A DNA stretch of 16,337 nucleotides from an uncultured Planctomycetaceae bacterium (GTDB taxonomy: Bacteria > Planctomycetota > Planctomycetia > Pirellulales > UBA1268), in the NCBI GenBank assembly GCA_903958265.1, contig CAJBSQ010000040.1:1-16337 (forward strand), read 5' to 3'. Positions 1-7,800 of the stretch are shown here, piece by piece. The translations under genes and the position numbers were made by a program. Every line of letters starts with the position of its first letter. Positions within the stretch are counted from its first letter, which is position 1. The notes beneath the pieces are model-generated. The model searched no databases. It was not told the DNA's origin and saw nothing but the letters and a program-made list of their open reading frames with translations.

Positions 1-200
1 ATCGCGAGCAGTGGGTTGCGGAGGGCCGCCTCGTCGGCCGGATGCTCAAGGTCGAACACCCTCGCAGCGCCTGGGTGCCTGGCCGCAAGTTCTCGCGCGA
101 GGGTAGTTTTGCCGCACTGCCGCGGCCCAAGCAGGGCTACCGCCGGGGCCCGTTCGAGCCCCTTCACGACCGCTTCCGCAAGCTGCTTTCTCGGGATCAT
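1..200 (-). CDS. AAA_14/DUF4143-type ATP-binding protein, N-terminal part (runs off the left edge)
   Basis: The reverse strand from ATG at 200-198 stays open to the window edge (66 codons visible). The translation begins MIPRKQLAEAVVKGLERAP and continues into a P-loop, GPRQCGKT, at residues 25-32, followed by TLARELAARHPGAARVFDLE. A short MIPR-like start, a Walker A near residue 25 of the form GPRQxGKT and a following DLE are typical of the AAA_14 ATPase family that usually carries a C-terminal DUF4143 domain. That C-terminal part lies outside the window, so DUF4143 itself is not seen. The molecular role of the family is poorly known; ATP binding is the only function the visible part supports. 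The start is uncertain: AAGG lies only 1 nt before this ATG, and another in-frame ATG (209-207) sits inside the palindrome. The gene follows the glpQ-like gene on the same strand, 46 bp downstream of its stop. Confidence 0.8.
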   Translation of the reverse strand, partial: MIPRKQLAEAVVKGLERAPAVALLGPRQCGKTTLARELAARHPGAARVFDLEHPADEAALRNPLLA

Positions 201-239
201 ACCTTGCATTATGGGAATCCGATTCCCATAATGCAAGGT
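201..239. repeat. Perfect inverted repeat, 19-bp arms with 1-bp centre, abutting the ATPase start codon
   Basis: Left arm ACCTTGCATTATGGGAATC (201-219), one C at 220, right arm GATTCCCATAATGCAAGGT (221-239). The arms are exact reverse complements. The element is AT-richer than its surroundings. It lies in the 46-bp space between the glpQ-like stop (247) and the ATPase ATG (200), with its edge directly touching the ATG. Possible roles are an autoregulatory operator, an RNA hairpin masking the start codon, or the border of an inserted cassette. No T-tract follows it on either strand, so a rho-independent terminator is unlikely. Confidence 0.9.
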
Positions 240-246
240 ATGTGAC

Positions 247-1389
247 TCACTCGGCCGCGGCGTGTGGGGCCTGATCATCCTTTTCGGCCTGGCGGTCTAG
301 GTGATCATCGAAATTGAAAAGCGGCTGGTGGGCCACCGGCTCCAGGGGGCCACCTTTCGGCGCGAGCGGACCGGGAGCGATCTGGGAGCGACCTGAGCTC
401 TCTGCCGACGCGTGGCGGCGGAGCCACGCGGTGCAGACGTCAGGAAAGTCGGTGAAGATCCCGTCGACACCGGCGTCGAGGAACAGGGCCCGCAGCGCCT
501 CGTCCGTCGAGCGGGCGAACGGTGGCAGGTCGTCGCATCGCAGCGTGTAGGGATGCACCTTCAGGCCGGCAGCATGGGCGGCCGTGACGAGTCCCGTCGG
601 CTCGCCATCGGGGCCGATCACCCGACCGAGCGGCGGGCCGATGCCATCGACCGTGCGGGCCAGGTCGGCGAGTGCTCCCGCGGCGAGCAGCGGCTCACCG
701 CCGGCGTGCTCCGGCGGAACCTTGCCGACGAGCTGGATCAGCCGGCCCTCCCAGCCGAGGTCATGCCGGATCCGCCGCAGTTCGTCGCCATCGAAGCATT
801 GCACGTAGCAGGCCGCGTTCTTCCCGGCGTGGCCGTGCTGTCGCAGCACGTCGAGCACGATCGGGCTGATGTCGTGCCCCTGCTCGCGGTGCCAGGCCGG
901 CTGCTTGATCTCGGGATAGACGCCGGTGCGGCGGCCGGTGCTGTGGTCGAGCCCGGTAAGGACGTCGAGTTCCTCGGCGAGTGTGGCGATGCGGAAAGAA
1001 CCCTTGCCGGCCGGACACCTGCCGGGAAACACCTGCACGCCCGTGGTGGGGTCGCGTCGTTCCGTGACCCGCAGGAGCCGCAGTTCGTCAAGCGTGAAGT
1101 CGATCGCGTAGGAGCGGCCGTCGTCGCGGTGGCGGCCCGGGTATCGCTCGGCCACGTCGGTCGTCGCATCGAGATGGATGTCGTGCAGCACCACGGGCAC
1201 GGCGTCCTTCGTGAGCACGATGTCTTGCTCGATGAAGTCGGCACCCTGCGCGTGGGCCAGCGCCTTCCCAGGCAGCGTGTGCTCAGGCAGGTAGCCGCTG
1301 GCGCCGCGGTGGGCGATCACAATCGGAGCGGCGTCGACGGCGGCTCCAGCGATCAGGAAGAGAACCATAATCAGGTGCCGCGAAAACAT
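247..1389 (-). CDS. glpQ: Secreted glycerophosphodiester phosphodiesterase, GlpQ type
   Basis: Hydrolyses glycerophosphodiesters to glycerol-3-phosphate and an alcohol, probably in the periplasm. The 380-residue protein (E. coli GlpQ is about 358) begins with a signal peptide (MFSRHLIMVLFLIAGAAVDA, cleavage near 20). It then follows GlpQ closely: IAHRGASGYLPEHT with H27, R28 and E36; DFIEQDIVLT with E54 and D56; VVLHD with H69; AIDFTLDEL; GVYPEIKQP; CFDGDELRRI; and near the end HPYTLRCDDLPPF and GIFTDFPD. These cover the GDPD catalytic histidines and metal-binding acids. The start at 1389 is chosen over an upstream in-frame ATG (1494) because it places the hydrophobic segment at the N-terminus and has AGGG a short distance before it. 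About 45 residues after the TDFPD region form a Pro/Gly/Asp-rich tail absent from E. coli GlpQ. It is divergent from the NAGPA-type gene. Confidence 0.93.
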   Translation of the reverse strand: MFSRHLIMVLFLIAGAAVDAAPIVIAHRGASGYLPEHTLPGKALAHAQGADFIEQDIVLTKDAVPVVLHDIHLDATTDVAERYPGRHRDDGRSYAIDFTLDELRLLRVTERRDPTTGVQVFPGRCPAGKGSFRIATLAEELDVLTGLDHSTGRRTGVYPEIKQPAWHREQGHDISPIVLDVLRQHGHAGKNAACYVQCFDGDELRRIRHDLGWEGRLIQLVGKVPPEHAGGEPLLAAGALADLARTVDGIGPPLGRVIGPDGEPTGLVTAAHAAGLKVHPYTLRCDDLPPFARSTDEALRALFLDAGVDGIFTDFPDVCTAWLRRHASAESSGRSQIAPGPLAPKGGPLEPVAHQPLFNFDDHLDRQAEKDDQAPHAAAE

Positions 1390-1454
1390 AATGAACCCTG
1401 GTGTGGGGTTGCCGACAGTCAAACTTATACTCGATGGAGAGGCTACCGGGTTCC
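1390..1454. promoter_or_regulatory. Divergent promoter region between glpQ-like and NAGPA-type genes
   Basis: This 65-bp gap separates two outward-facing start codons. The plus strand contains TATACT (1426-1431), a good -10 match. The minus strand contains TATAAG over 1430-1425, so -10-like hexamers overlap on opposite strands. No convincing -35 hexamer stands 16-18 bp from either, and no full Pho box is visible (a single CTGTC occurs on the minus strand). GGAGAGG (1437-1443) may be the ribosome binding site for the plus-strand gene. Confidence 0.3.
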
Positions 1455-4400
1455 ATGCACCACGCATCCATGGTCGACGCGATGCGGCGCACACGTGCGG
1501 CGTGTCGCTGGCTCGTGATCGTTGCCGTCGGGGCGGCGGTCGGTCCGCCCCCGGCGGCGGCCCAGAGCGGCTCGTTCGATTGGACGACCGCCACCTCCCT
1601 GGTAGCCGGCGTCGACCGCGGCTTCGTGCAGATCACCGGCACGGCCCCGCTGGTGGTGAACTGCCTGCGGATCGACACGGTGGCGCCCGGAATCAGCTTC
1701 CTGACGACCCCGCGAGCAAACCCCTGGGTGGCCGGGGTGGCGGAGACCGTTCGTCAGACGACGTCGGCCTTCGTCTCGACGTCGCAGACGACCTCGATGA
1801 AGGTCGTCGCGGCCGTCAACGGAGACCTGTTCAACACCGCCCTGTCGCCGACGACCACGCTCGAGGCCTTCAACGTGTCGAACGGCACGCTCGTGTCGCC
1901 GGGCGCCGCGCCCGGCGGCACCGGGCACGCGACGTTCTCGCTGACGCGGTCGAACGCCGGGGCGGTCATCGCCACCGACGACACCAGCACGGTCGGCGAC
2001 ACATGGAATGCCGTCACCGGGATCTACCAGTGCCTGCTGAACGGTGCGCCGCGGCTGTCTGGCACCGACCCGCAGCCCCGCACCGGGCTTGGCGTCTCCG
2101 ATGACACCCGCTACGTCTACATGATGACGGTGGACGGCCGCTCATCGTCGTCGATCGGTGCCACCAACCGGCAGGTGGGCGAGTGGCTTTCCTACTTCGG
2201 CGCCTGGAACGGCGTCTACGTCGACGGCGGCGGGTCGACGACGATGGCCTGGTGGAATCCCAGCGCCCCGGGGGCCAACAAGGCGCAGGTGCTCAACACG
2301 CCATCCGACGGCAGCGAGCGGGCGGTGGGCAACAACATCGGCGTCTCTCTCGCCACGCCGACGTATGCCGCCGGGGAGTACTTCTGGGCCGGCAATGGTG
2401 TCCGCGGGGGCGCGGGCACCTGGGACGCCTCCGGCACGAACTGGCGTTCGGGGGCGATCTACGGACCAGCGGTGGCGTATGCGAGCGGATCGTCTTCGCT
2501 GGGCACGACGGCCGTGTTCACCGGCGTGGGGGGCCAGGTCACGCCCGCTGCGGGCACGACGGCTACGAAGATCACCTTTCAGAACTCGGGCTTTCAGCTC
2601 GGCACGGCCCTCGCGGTGAGCGACGTAACGCTCGTGGGCACGCCGGAGATCAGGCTCGACGTGGGCGTGTCGGCCACGATCCGCTCCCGGCTCACCGGCA
2701 CGAACCTGACGATTCGCGGGTCGGGCACGACGGTCGACAACCAGCTCAAACTCTGGCCGCTTTCCGGTTCCAACGCGTTGTCGGGCACCGTGCACCTCGT
2801 CGACCGCGTGCGGGTGGAGCTCGGGTTCGCCTCGTCGCTCGGCATGGCGGCGGTGTCGGTGCAGGAAGGCAGCGCGATCGACCTGCGGGGGTATGGCGTG
2901 TCTTACGGCAACGACCTCGCGCTCGCCGGAGCGGGCGTGACCGGGAGTTCATGGGCCCTGCGGTTCGCCTCCGGCGATACCTGGGCCGGCGGCATCCGCC
3001 TCACCGGCAGCACCGCGATCCGCCTGGGTGACTCGGGTGCCGTGGCCGCCAGCATCACCTCCGCGATGACCGGCACGGGCGGGGTCACGTACTCCGGCGT
3101 GGCCGCGAGCAGCCTCGTTCTCGCAGGCCGCAACACGTATGCCGGCACGACCACGGTCGACATGGGTTCGGGGGTCGTGCGGGTGGCCGTGGCGAGCGAG
3201 GGCGCCGTGGGCGGGGTGACGGCAGGGGCGTTCGGGACCGGTCGGCTCACGCTCGCCAGCGGTCGCGTGGCGGGGAGCGATGCCGCCACCACGCGGACGA
3301 TCCTCAATCCGATCTCCGTGACCGGAAACGTGTCGCTCGGCGAAGCATTCGCTTCCGCGCCGCTGGTGTTTGCCGCGGCGGCCACGATCAGCGGATCTCG
3401 GACGATCGCGATCGACAGCAGGGTCACCTGGGCGGGCACCGTCGGCGAGTCGGCCGCCGGCAGCTTTCTGGCGAAGACCGGGACGGGCACGCTCGCCCTC
3501 CGCGGCACGAGTTCCTACACCGGCGGCGGCTCCGTGGCTGCCGGCACGCTCGTGTTCGGGATCACGGCCGCGCGGCCCGCGACCGGGCGGACGGCCGTGG
3601 CGGCCGGGGCCACGCTCGCCCTCGGCGTGGGTGGCACCGGGTCGTGGGTGGCTTCGAACGTCGATCAACTGTTCTTTACCGGCACCGGCGCCGGCACACT
3701 GGCGAGAGTCGACATGGACCCGAAGGCGAACGTCGGCATCGACACGACGGCCGGCAGCTTCCTCTACGCGTCGAGTCCCGCATCTCAGCGGGGCCTGGTG
3801 AAGCTCGGTGACAACACGCTGTGGCTCACCGGCACCTGCACGTATTCGGGTGGCACGCGGATCGAGGGGGGCATGCTCGCGCTCGGCGACGGCGGCGCGT
3901 CGGGCTCGATCCTTGGCACTGTGGCGACGAGCGGTACGTTGGCGATCAACCGGTCCGACGTGTTCGTCTTCAGTGGCACCGTCTCGGGGAGCGGCCAGCT
4001 GCTGAAGGATGGCTCGGGCACGGCGACGCTCACCGCCGCCAACACCTTCACCGGTCCCACGCGGGTCGCGGCAGGCAGGCTTCAGATCGGGCATGCCACC
4101 GCCCTCTCGACGGGCACCGTGCAGGTGGCGGCTGGGGCGACGCTCGGCGTGGCAGACTTTCTGTCGGCGACGGTCGGCGCCCTCGACCTCGCCTCCGGCG
4201 GGCTCGTGGACGTGACGACCGGGCAGGTCACGATCACGTCAGGGATGACGCCGGCGGTGCTGGTGGCCCGGCTCGTCGAGGGTCGCGGCACCGGCGGCTG
4301 GAACGGCACGAGCGGCATCACGTCGTCATCGGCCGCCGCCGACCTTGCGGCTGGCACGATGCGGGCGGTCGGCTGGCTCGACAACGGCGACGGTTCCTTC

Positions 4401-4748
4401 CTGGTTGCCTTTGCCGCGCCCGGTGACACGAACCTCGACGAGAAGGTCGACATCCTCGATGCCGCCAACTTCGTCGGCAGCGGCACGTACGACACGGGTA
4501 TGCCGGCTGACTGGCTGGCGGGCGACTTCACCTACGACGGTCTCGTCGACATCCTCGACGTGGCGGAGATGCTCGCGACGGGCCTGTACGACACCGGGCC
4601 CTACAACCCTCCGTCCAGCGGAATCGGCGGCGTCGCCGCCGTGCCCGAGCCAGCAGTCTGGCCGGTCGCGGCCGCCGCCATCGGGGCGGGCATCGGGGTG
4701 TCGCGACGTCGCCGCCGCCCCGCCCTGCGGACAAGCCTCTCGCCGTGA
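1455..4748 (+). CDS. Secreted NAGPA-type phosphodiester glycosidase on a beta-repeat / dockerin-like / PEP-CTERM scaffold
   Basis: A 1097-residue surface enzyme. After a signal peptide (hydrophobic WLVIVAVGAAVG, then PPPAAAQ) comes a phosphodiester glycosidase domain (NAGPA/DUF2233 family, about residues 45-300). Its hallmarks are AAVNGDLF (N122), PRTGLGVSDD (R209), TVDGR (D227) and YVDGGGSTTM (D257). The family removes sugars from sugar-1-phosphodiesters. Residues 300-900 are Gly/Ser/Thr-rich with autotransporter-associated beta-strand repeats, for example LVLAGRNTYAGTTTV, FLAKTGTGTLALRGTSSYTG, GLVKLGDNTLWLTGTCTYSG and QLLKDGSGTATLTAANTFTG. A conserved module follows, then two EF-hand-like dockerin repeats from residue 990 (GDTNLDEKVDILDAANF, GDFTYDGLVDILDVAEM). 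A PEP-CTERM tail starts at 1063 (VPEPAVW, hydrophobic stretch, SRRRRR). Exosortase-dependent surface sorting is inferred. The start is uncertain: ATG 1455 follows GGAGAGG by 11 nt, while ATG 1482 gives the neatest signal peptide. Confidence 0.9.
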   Translation: MHHASMVDAMRRTRAACRWLVIVAVGAAVGPPPAAAQSGSFDWTTATSLVAGVDRGFVQITGTAPLVVNCLRIDTVAPGISFLTTPRANPWVAGVAETVRQTTSAFVSTSQTTSMKVVAAVNGDLFNTALSPTTTLEAFNVSNGTLVSPGAAPGGTGHATFSLTRSNAGAVIATDDTSTVGDTWNAVTGIYQCLLNGAPRLSGTDPQPRTGLGVSDDTRYVYMMTVDGRSSSSIGATNRQVGEWLSYFGAWNGVYVDGGGSTTMAWWNPSAPGANKAQVLNTPSDGSERAVGNNIGVSLATPTYAAGEYFWAGNGVRGGAGTWDASGTNWRSGAIYGPAVAYASGSSSLGTTAVFTGVGGQVTPAAGTTATKITFQNSGFQLGTALAVSDVTLVGTPEIRLDVGVSATIRSRLTGTNLTIRGSGTTVDNQLKLWPLSGSNALSGTVHLVDRVRVELGFASSLGMAAVSVQEGSAIDLRGYGVSYGNDLALAGAGVTGSSWALRFASGDTWAGGIRLTGSTAIRLGDSGAVAASITSAMTGTGGVTYSGVAASSLVLAGRNTYAGTTTVDMGSGVVRVAVASEGAVGGVTAGAFGTGRLTLASGRVAGSDAATTRTILNPISVTGNVSLGEAFASAPLVFAAAATISGSRTIAIDSRVTWAGTVGESAAGSFLAKTGTGTLALRGTSSYTGGGSVAAGTLVFGITAARPATGRTAVAAGATLALGVGGTGSWVASNVDQLFFTGTGAGTLARVDMDPKANVGIDTTAGSFLYASSPASQRGLVKLGDNTLWLTGTCTYSGGTRIEGGMLALGDGGASGSILGTVATSGTLAINRSDVFVFSGTVSGSGQLLKDGSGTATLTAANTFTGPTRVAAGRLQIGHATALSTGTVQVAAGATLGVADFLSATVGALDLASGGLVDVTTGQVTITSGMTPAVLVARLVEGRGTGGWNGTSGITSSSAAADLAAGTMRAVGWLDNGDGSFLVAFAAPGDTNLDEKVDILDAANFVGSGTYDTGMPADWLAGDFTYDGLVDILDVAEMLATGLYDTGPYNPPSSGIGGVAAVPEPAVWPVAAAAIGAGIGVSRRRRRPALRTSLSP

Positions 4749-4862
4749 GGCGGGGGAGGAGTTGGGCCTCACTCGTGGTGGCGCTCTCTTGCTCCCCACG
4801 GCTCACGCCCAGGGGCTTGGACGGTGGCCTTGAACGGCGGGCGGGATCCGTCAGGAAGGGAA
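4749..4862. other. Convergent intergenic gap, no convincing terminator
   Basis: 114 bp between the stops of the NAGPA-type gene (+) and the PhoD fusion (-). It contains weak inverted repeats only: GTGAGG (4745-4750, overlapping the stop codon) with CCTCAC (4767-4772), and CGTGG/CCACG at 4774-4778 and 4796-4800. Neither has a T-run. No gene or other element was seen. Confidence 0.4.
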
Positions 4863-7800
4863 TCAGTCGCGTGTCGTCACCGACACGCCGCCGTCGCGGC
4901 GGGCCGTGACGTCGAGCACCTGGTCGTGGAAGTGGATGCCGTGGACGGTGAGCGACGGCCAGTCGCGGGGCAGCCGTGGCCTGACCGTGAAGCCGTCGAC
5001 GCCGGGTTCGAAGCCGAGAAAGCCCTCCAGCATCACCTGCGGCACGAGGATGCTCTCGAAAAACTCGCGGTCGAGCCCGAGCCCGCCGGCCGTGCCGCTG
5101 CCCTGCATCGTGCCTCGGCCGGGCTGAGCGTAATAGTCGCGGTAGCCCCCCGCCTGTCGCACCTCGGCATACCAGCGGAGAATCTCCCGCAGCCGTTGGC
5201 CCGCGTCGTCGGGCGTGCCGGCCCGCAGCCTAGCCAGCAGGTCGAAGCCGCTGAAGCCGAGCACTGCGCCGCCGTCCTGCACCTGGCCGCCCCAGGGGAT
5301 CACCTCGGGACCGGTCCACGACCACATGTAGGTCTCGACGTTTCGCCGCGTCGTCGACCGCGGGCCGAACCGCCAGTGGTAGATGTCGTCGCCCTGCGAC
5401 GTGTCTCCCTCCACGATCCGCCGGCCGTCGAGCCAGGCGAGGATGCTCGCGGCCTGCACGTCGGTGGCGAGACCGGCGGCCACGGCCTCCGTGTTCAGGA
5501 AGGTGAAGCCGTAGTCGTAGGGCCTGCCGTCGAGGTCGATCCAGCCCACGAACCGCCCGGTGGCGGGATTCCAGAACCGGCGCTGAAAGTCGGCCGCGAC
5601 CTGGCCGCGGAGCCCGCGGATCTCGTCGGGCGAAAGCGGCCTGCCATCGGCGGTGATCGACCACTCCGGGTGCGCATCGATGCCGCGTTCCACCTTCTCA
5701 TACCGTTCCAGCGCCTGGTAGACCGCGAGCGTGGCGAAGGCGTCGTGGCCGCCGAACGGCAGCAGATCCCAGTAGTTGCTCCCCACCCCGAGCCCCGCGT
5801 GGATCGTCTTCGTGCCGTCGGCGGCGAGCGACAGGCCGCTGCGGCCGTCGTGGCCCACCCACGGCACCTCGACATGCTTGCCGTCCCGGACGTCGAACTC
5901 GTCGAGCGTGAACCGAACCGCCCGGCGCATCCTGTCGATCACGGCCCGCAGAAACTCGACGTCGCGAGTCCAGAGAAACGTGTCGGCGGCGCCGTGAACA
6001 AACAGAGCCCCCGTGGTGGGATGCCGGCTGTCGACGGCGGAAATCAGGCTCTTGAGGACGATTCGCGTGCCCACCGGCGCGTCGACGACGAGGCGAAACC
6101 GCGTCAGCGGCGCTGCATCGTCCGTGGGGCGCCGCCTATGGTTCGCGGGGAGCCGCCTCTCGTTCGTGGGGAGCCGCACGTGGCAATGGTGCATCCGTCC
6201 ATCGGCCGGAAGCGGGATGGCTGCCGAACGCTCCGGCTTCCATTCCTCGTCGCCGGCGACCTGCCAGTCGAGCCGGGCGGTGGGCCGGGAGCTGTCGGGC
6301 GTCTGCACCGCCCACTCCACTCGCGCGAACGGGCAGACGAGTGGCGGGCAGGAGAACTCGGGTGTCGTGATCGTCGCGGCCGTGCCCGTGGTGGTGACGA
6401 CCAGCCCGTCGGCCGGCTCGATGCCTGCCACGTCCGCCCCTTCGATGCCAAACCGCGTCCACGATTTCAGGGCCTCGAGGCCCACCGCCTGCACGGCCCA
6501 CTCGTCGCCCGCGACCGAGAAGTGCCAGCCCACGCCCCCGCCCTGCTGCCACGTGGGAAACGGCCAGCCGTCGGCATGGGCGAGGCCGCGGTGCTGCTGC
6601 ATCGCCACGTAGCCCGCGTCGTCCACACGCTTGTCGCGGAAGGCCTGGCGATACTGGTCGCGGAACGACGGCCCGGTCCAGAGCGAGGACCGCGGCAGCC
6701 AGGCATCCCAGAGCGTGCAGGGGATGAACGCGGTTCCGAGATGCAGCGCGTGCATCTCGTCGAGCAGTCGCATGTCGTCGTCGCGGGTGGGCACCTCGAA
6801 CCGCACGGGGGCGGCGGTCGTGACCCGCTGCGGCTGCGGCTCCTCCAGCGGCACTTTGACCGGCCAGCCCGGATACTCGGCCGGCACCCCCTCGTGGCGG
6901 TCGGCGAACCGCGGCACGCAGTGGAACTCGACCGTCTTGGCCGGAAAATCCCAGACGGCCGTGCCGAATCCGTCCCCCCGCGTGCGCTCGTCGGCAATGT
7001 TCTCCGGGTTGGCGTAGGCCACCATCGTGAGCTTGTTGCCGAGGCCGTCCTCATAGTCGCCGGTCCACGGCAGCGGGCTGCCGGCAATCGGAGAGGCGCC
7101 CGGTCGCTCGTCCTCGGGATGCCACCAGCGGCCGTAGATGGTGTTGACGATCGCCGGCGCGGTGAAGGCCCAGGGGCCGTCGCGGAAGGCGTCGATGCCG
7201 TGCTGCACGACGACGGCGAGGTGCTGGTCGCCGCAGAGATGGACAGCCCTAGCCCGCTGGATGAGCCGGAGGGCGGCGTTGCGGCCCGACTGCGGCCAGC
7301 CGTTGCAGTCGAGGTCGGCGAGTAGCCGCTCGTCGGCCTTATCGTGCATGTGCACCGCGCCGCAGAAGGCGGTCTGCGAGAGCACCGCCTTGGCCCGCAC
7401 GCCGGCCGTGTCTTGCGACCAGCGGTCGAGCCAGGCGAGCTGCCGCGAGCCCAACAGCTCGAGGCCGGGAAGATCGATCGCCGCGCGGTCATACGCCGGA
7501 TCGGTGATGTGGTCGGGCCGGGGCCCGAGTGCGGGGATCGTTCCCTTGGGTCCGGTCTTGAACTTCCGGTCTTCGAGGATCGCGAGGTCGAGCCCGCCGA
7601 GCACGAGCCGCGTGAAATAGACCGTGATCCCCTGCTCCACCGGCGCGGGGTCCACAGGGTCGGGCAGATGCCAGGTCTGCTGTCGCTGCACCATGTTCAC
7701 GTAGGTGGCCGGATAATAAAACCCGCCGTCGGAGCCGGTCTTCTCCAGGGCCCGCTTGCCGTTGGCGCCCCAGAGGTTGGGATGGCCCACGTCGTGGTCG

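Noticed and set aside
201..239. Palindrome as transcription terminator of the glpQ-like gene
   Set aside because: No U-tract on either side, and it directly abuts the next gene's start codon.
412..1518. 368-codon plus-strand frame opposite the glpQ-like gene
   Set aside because: The minus strand is an unmistakable GlpQ; the antisense product has no family features.
2949..4094. 381-codon minus-strand frame inside the NAGPA-type gene
   Set aside because: Arg/Gly/Ala-rich shadow of the beta-repeat region, no motif.
1455..4745. Repeat region considered as a true type V autotransporter
   Set aside because: Only the beta-strand repeats are shared with autotransporters; the C-terminus is a PEP-CTERM tail and there is no outer-membrane barrel domain.
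4745..4800. Possible terminator hairpins between convergent genes
   Set aside because: Stems of 5-6 bp with loops of 16-17 nt and no T-run; too weak to call.
4824..7325. 833-codon open frame on the plus strand opposite the PhoD fusion
   Set aside because: Its product is low-complexity (Val, Arg, Pro, Gly, Ala-rich) without any recognisable motif, while the minus strand has clear PhoD motifs. Long antisense frames are expected at this GC content.
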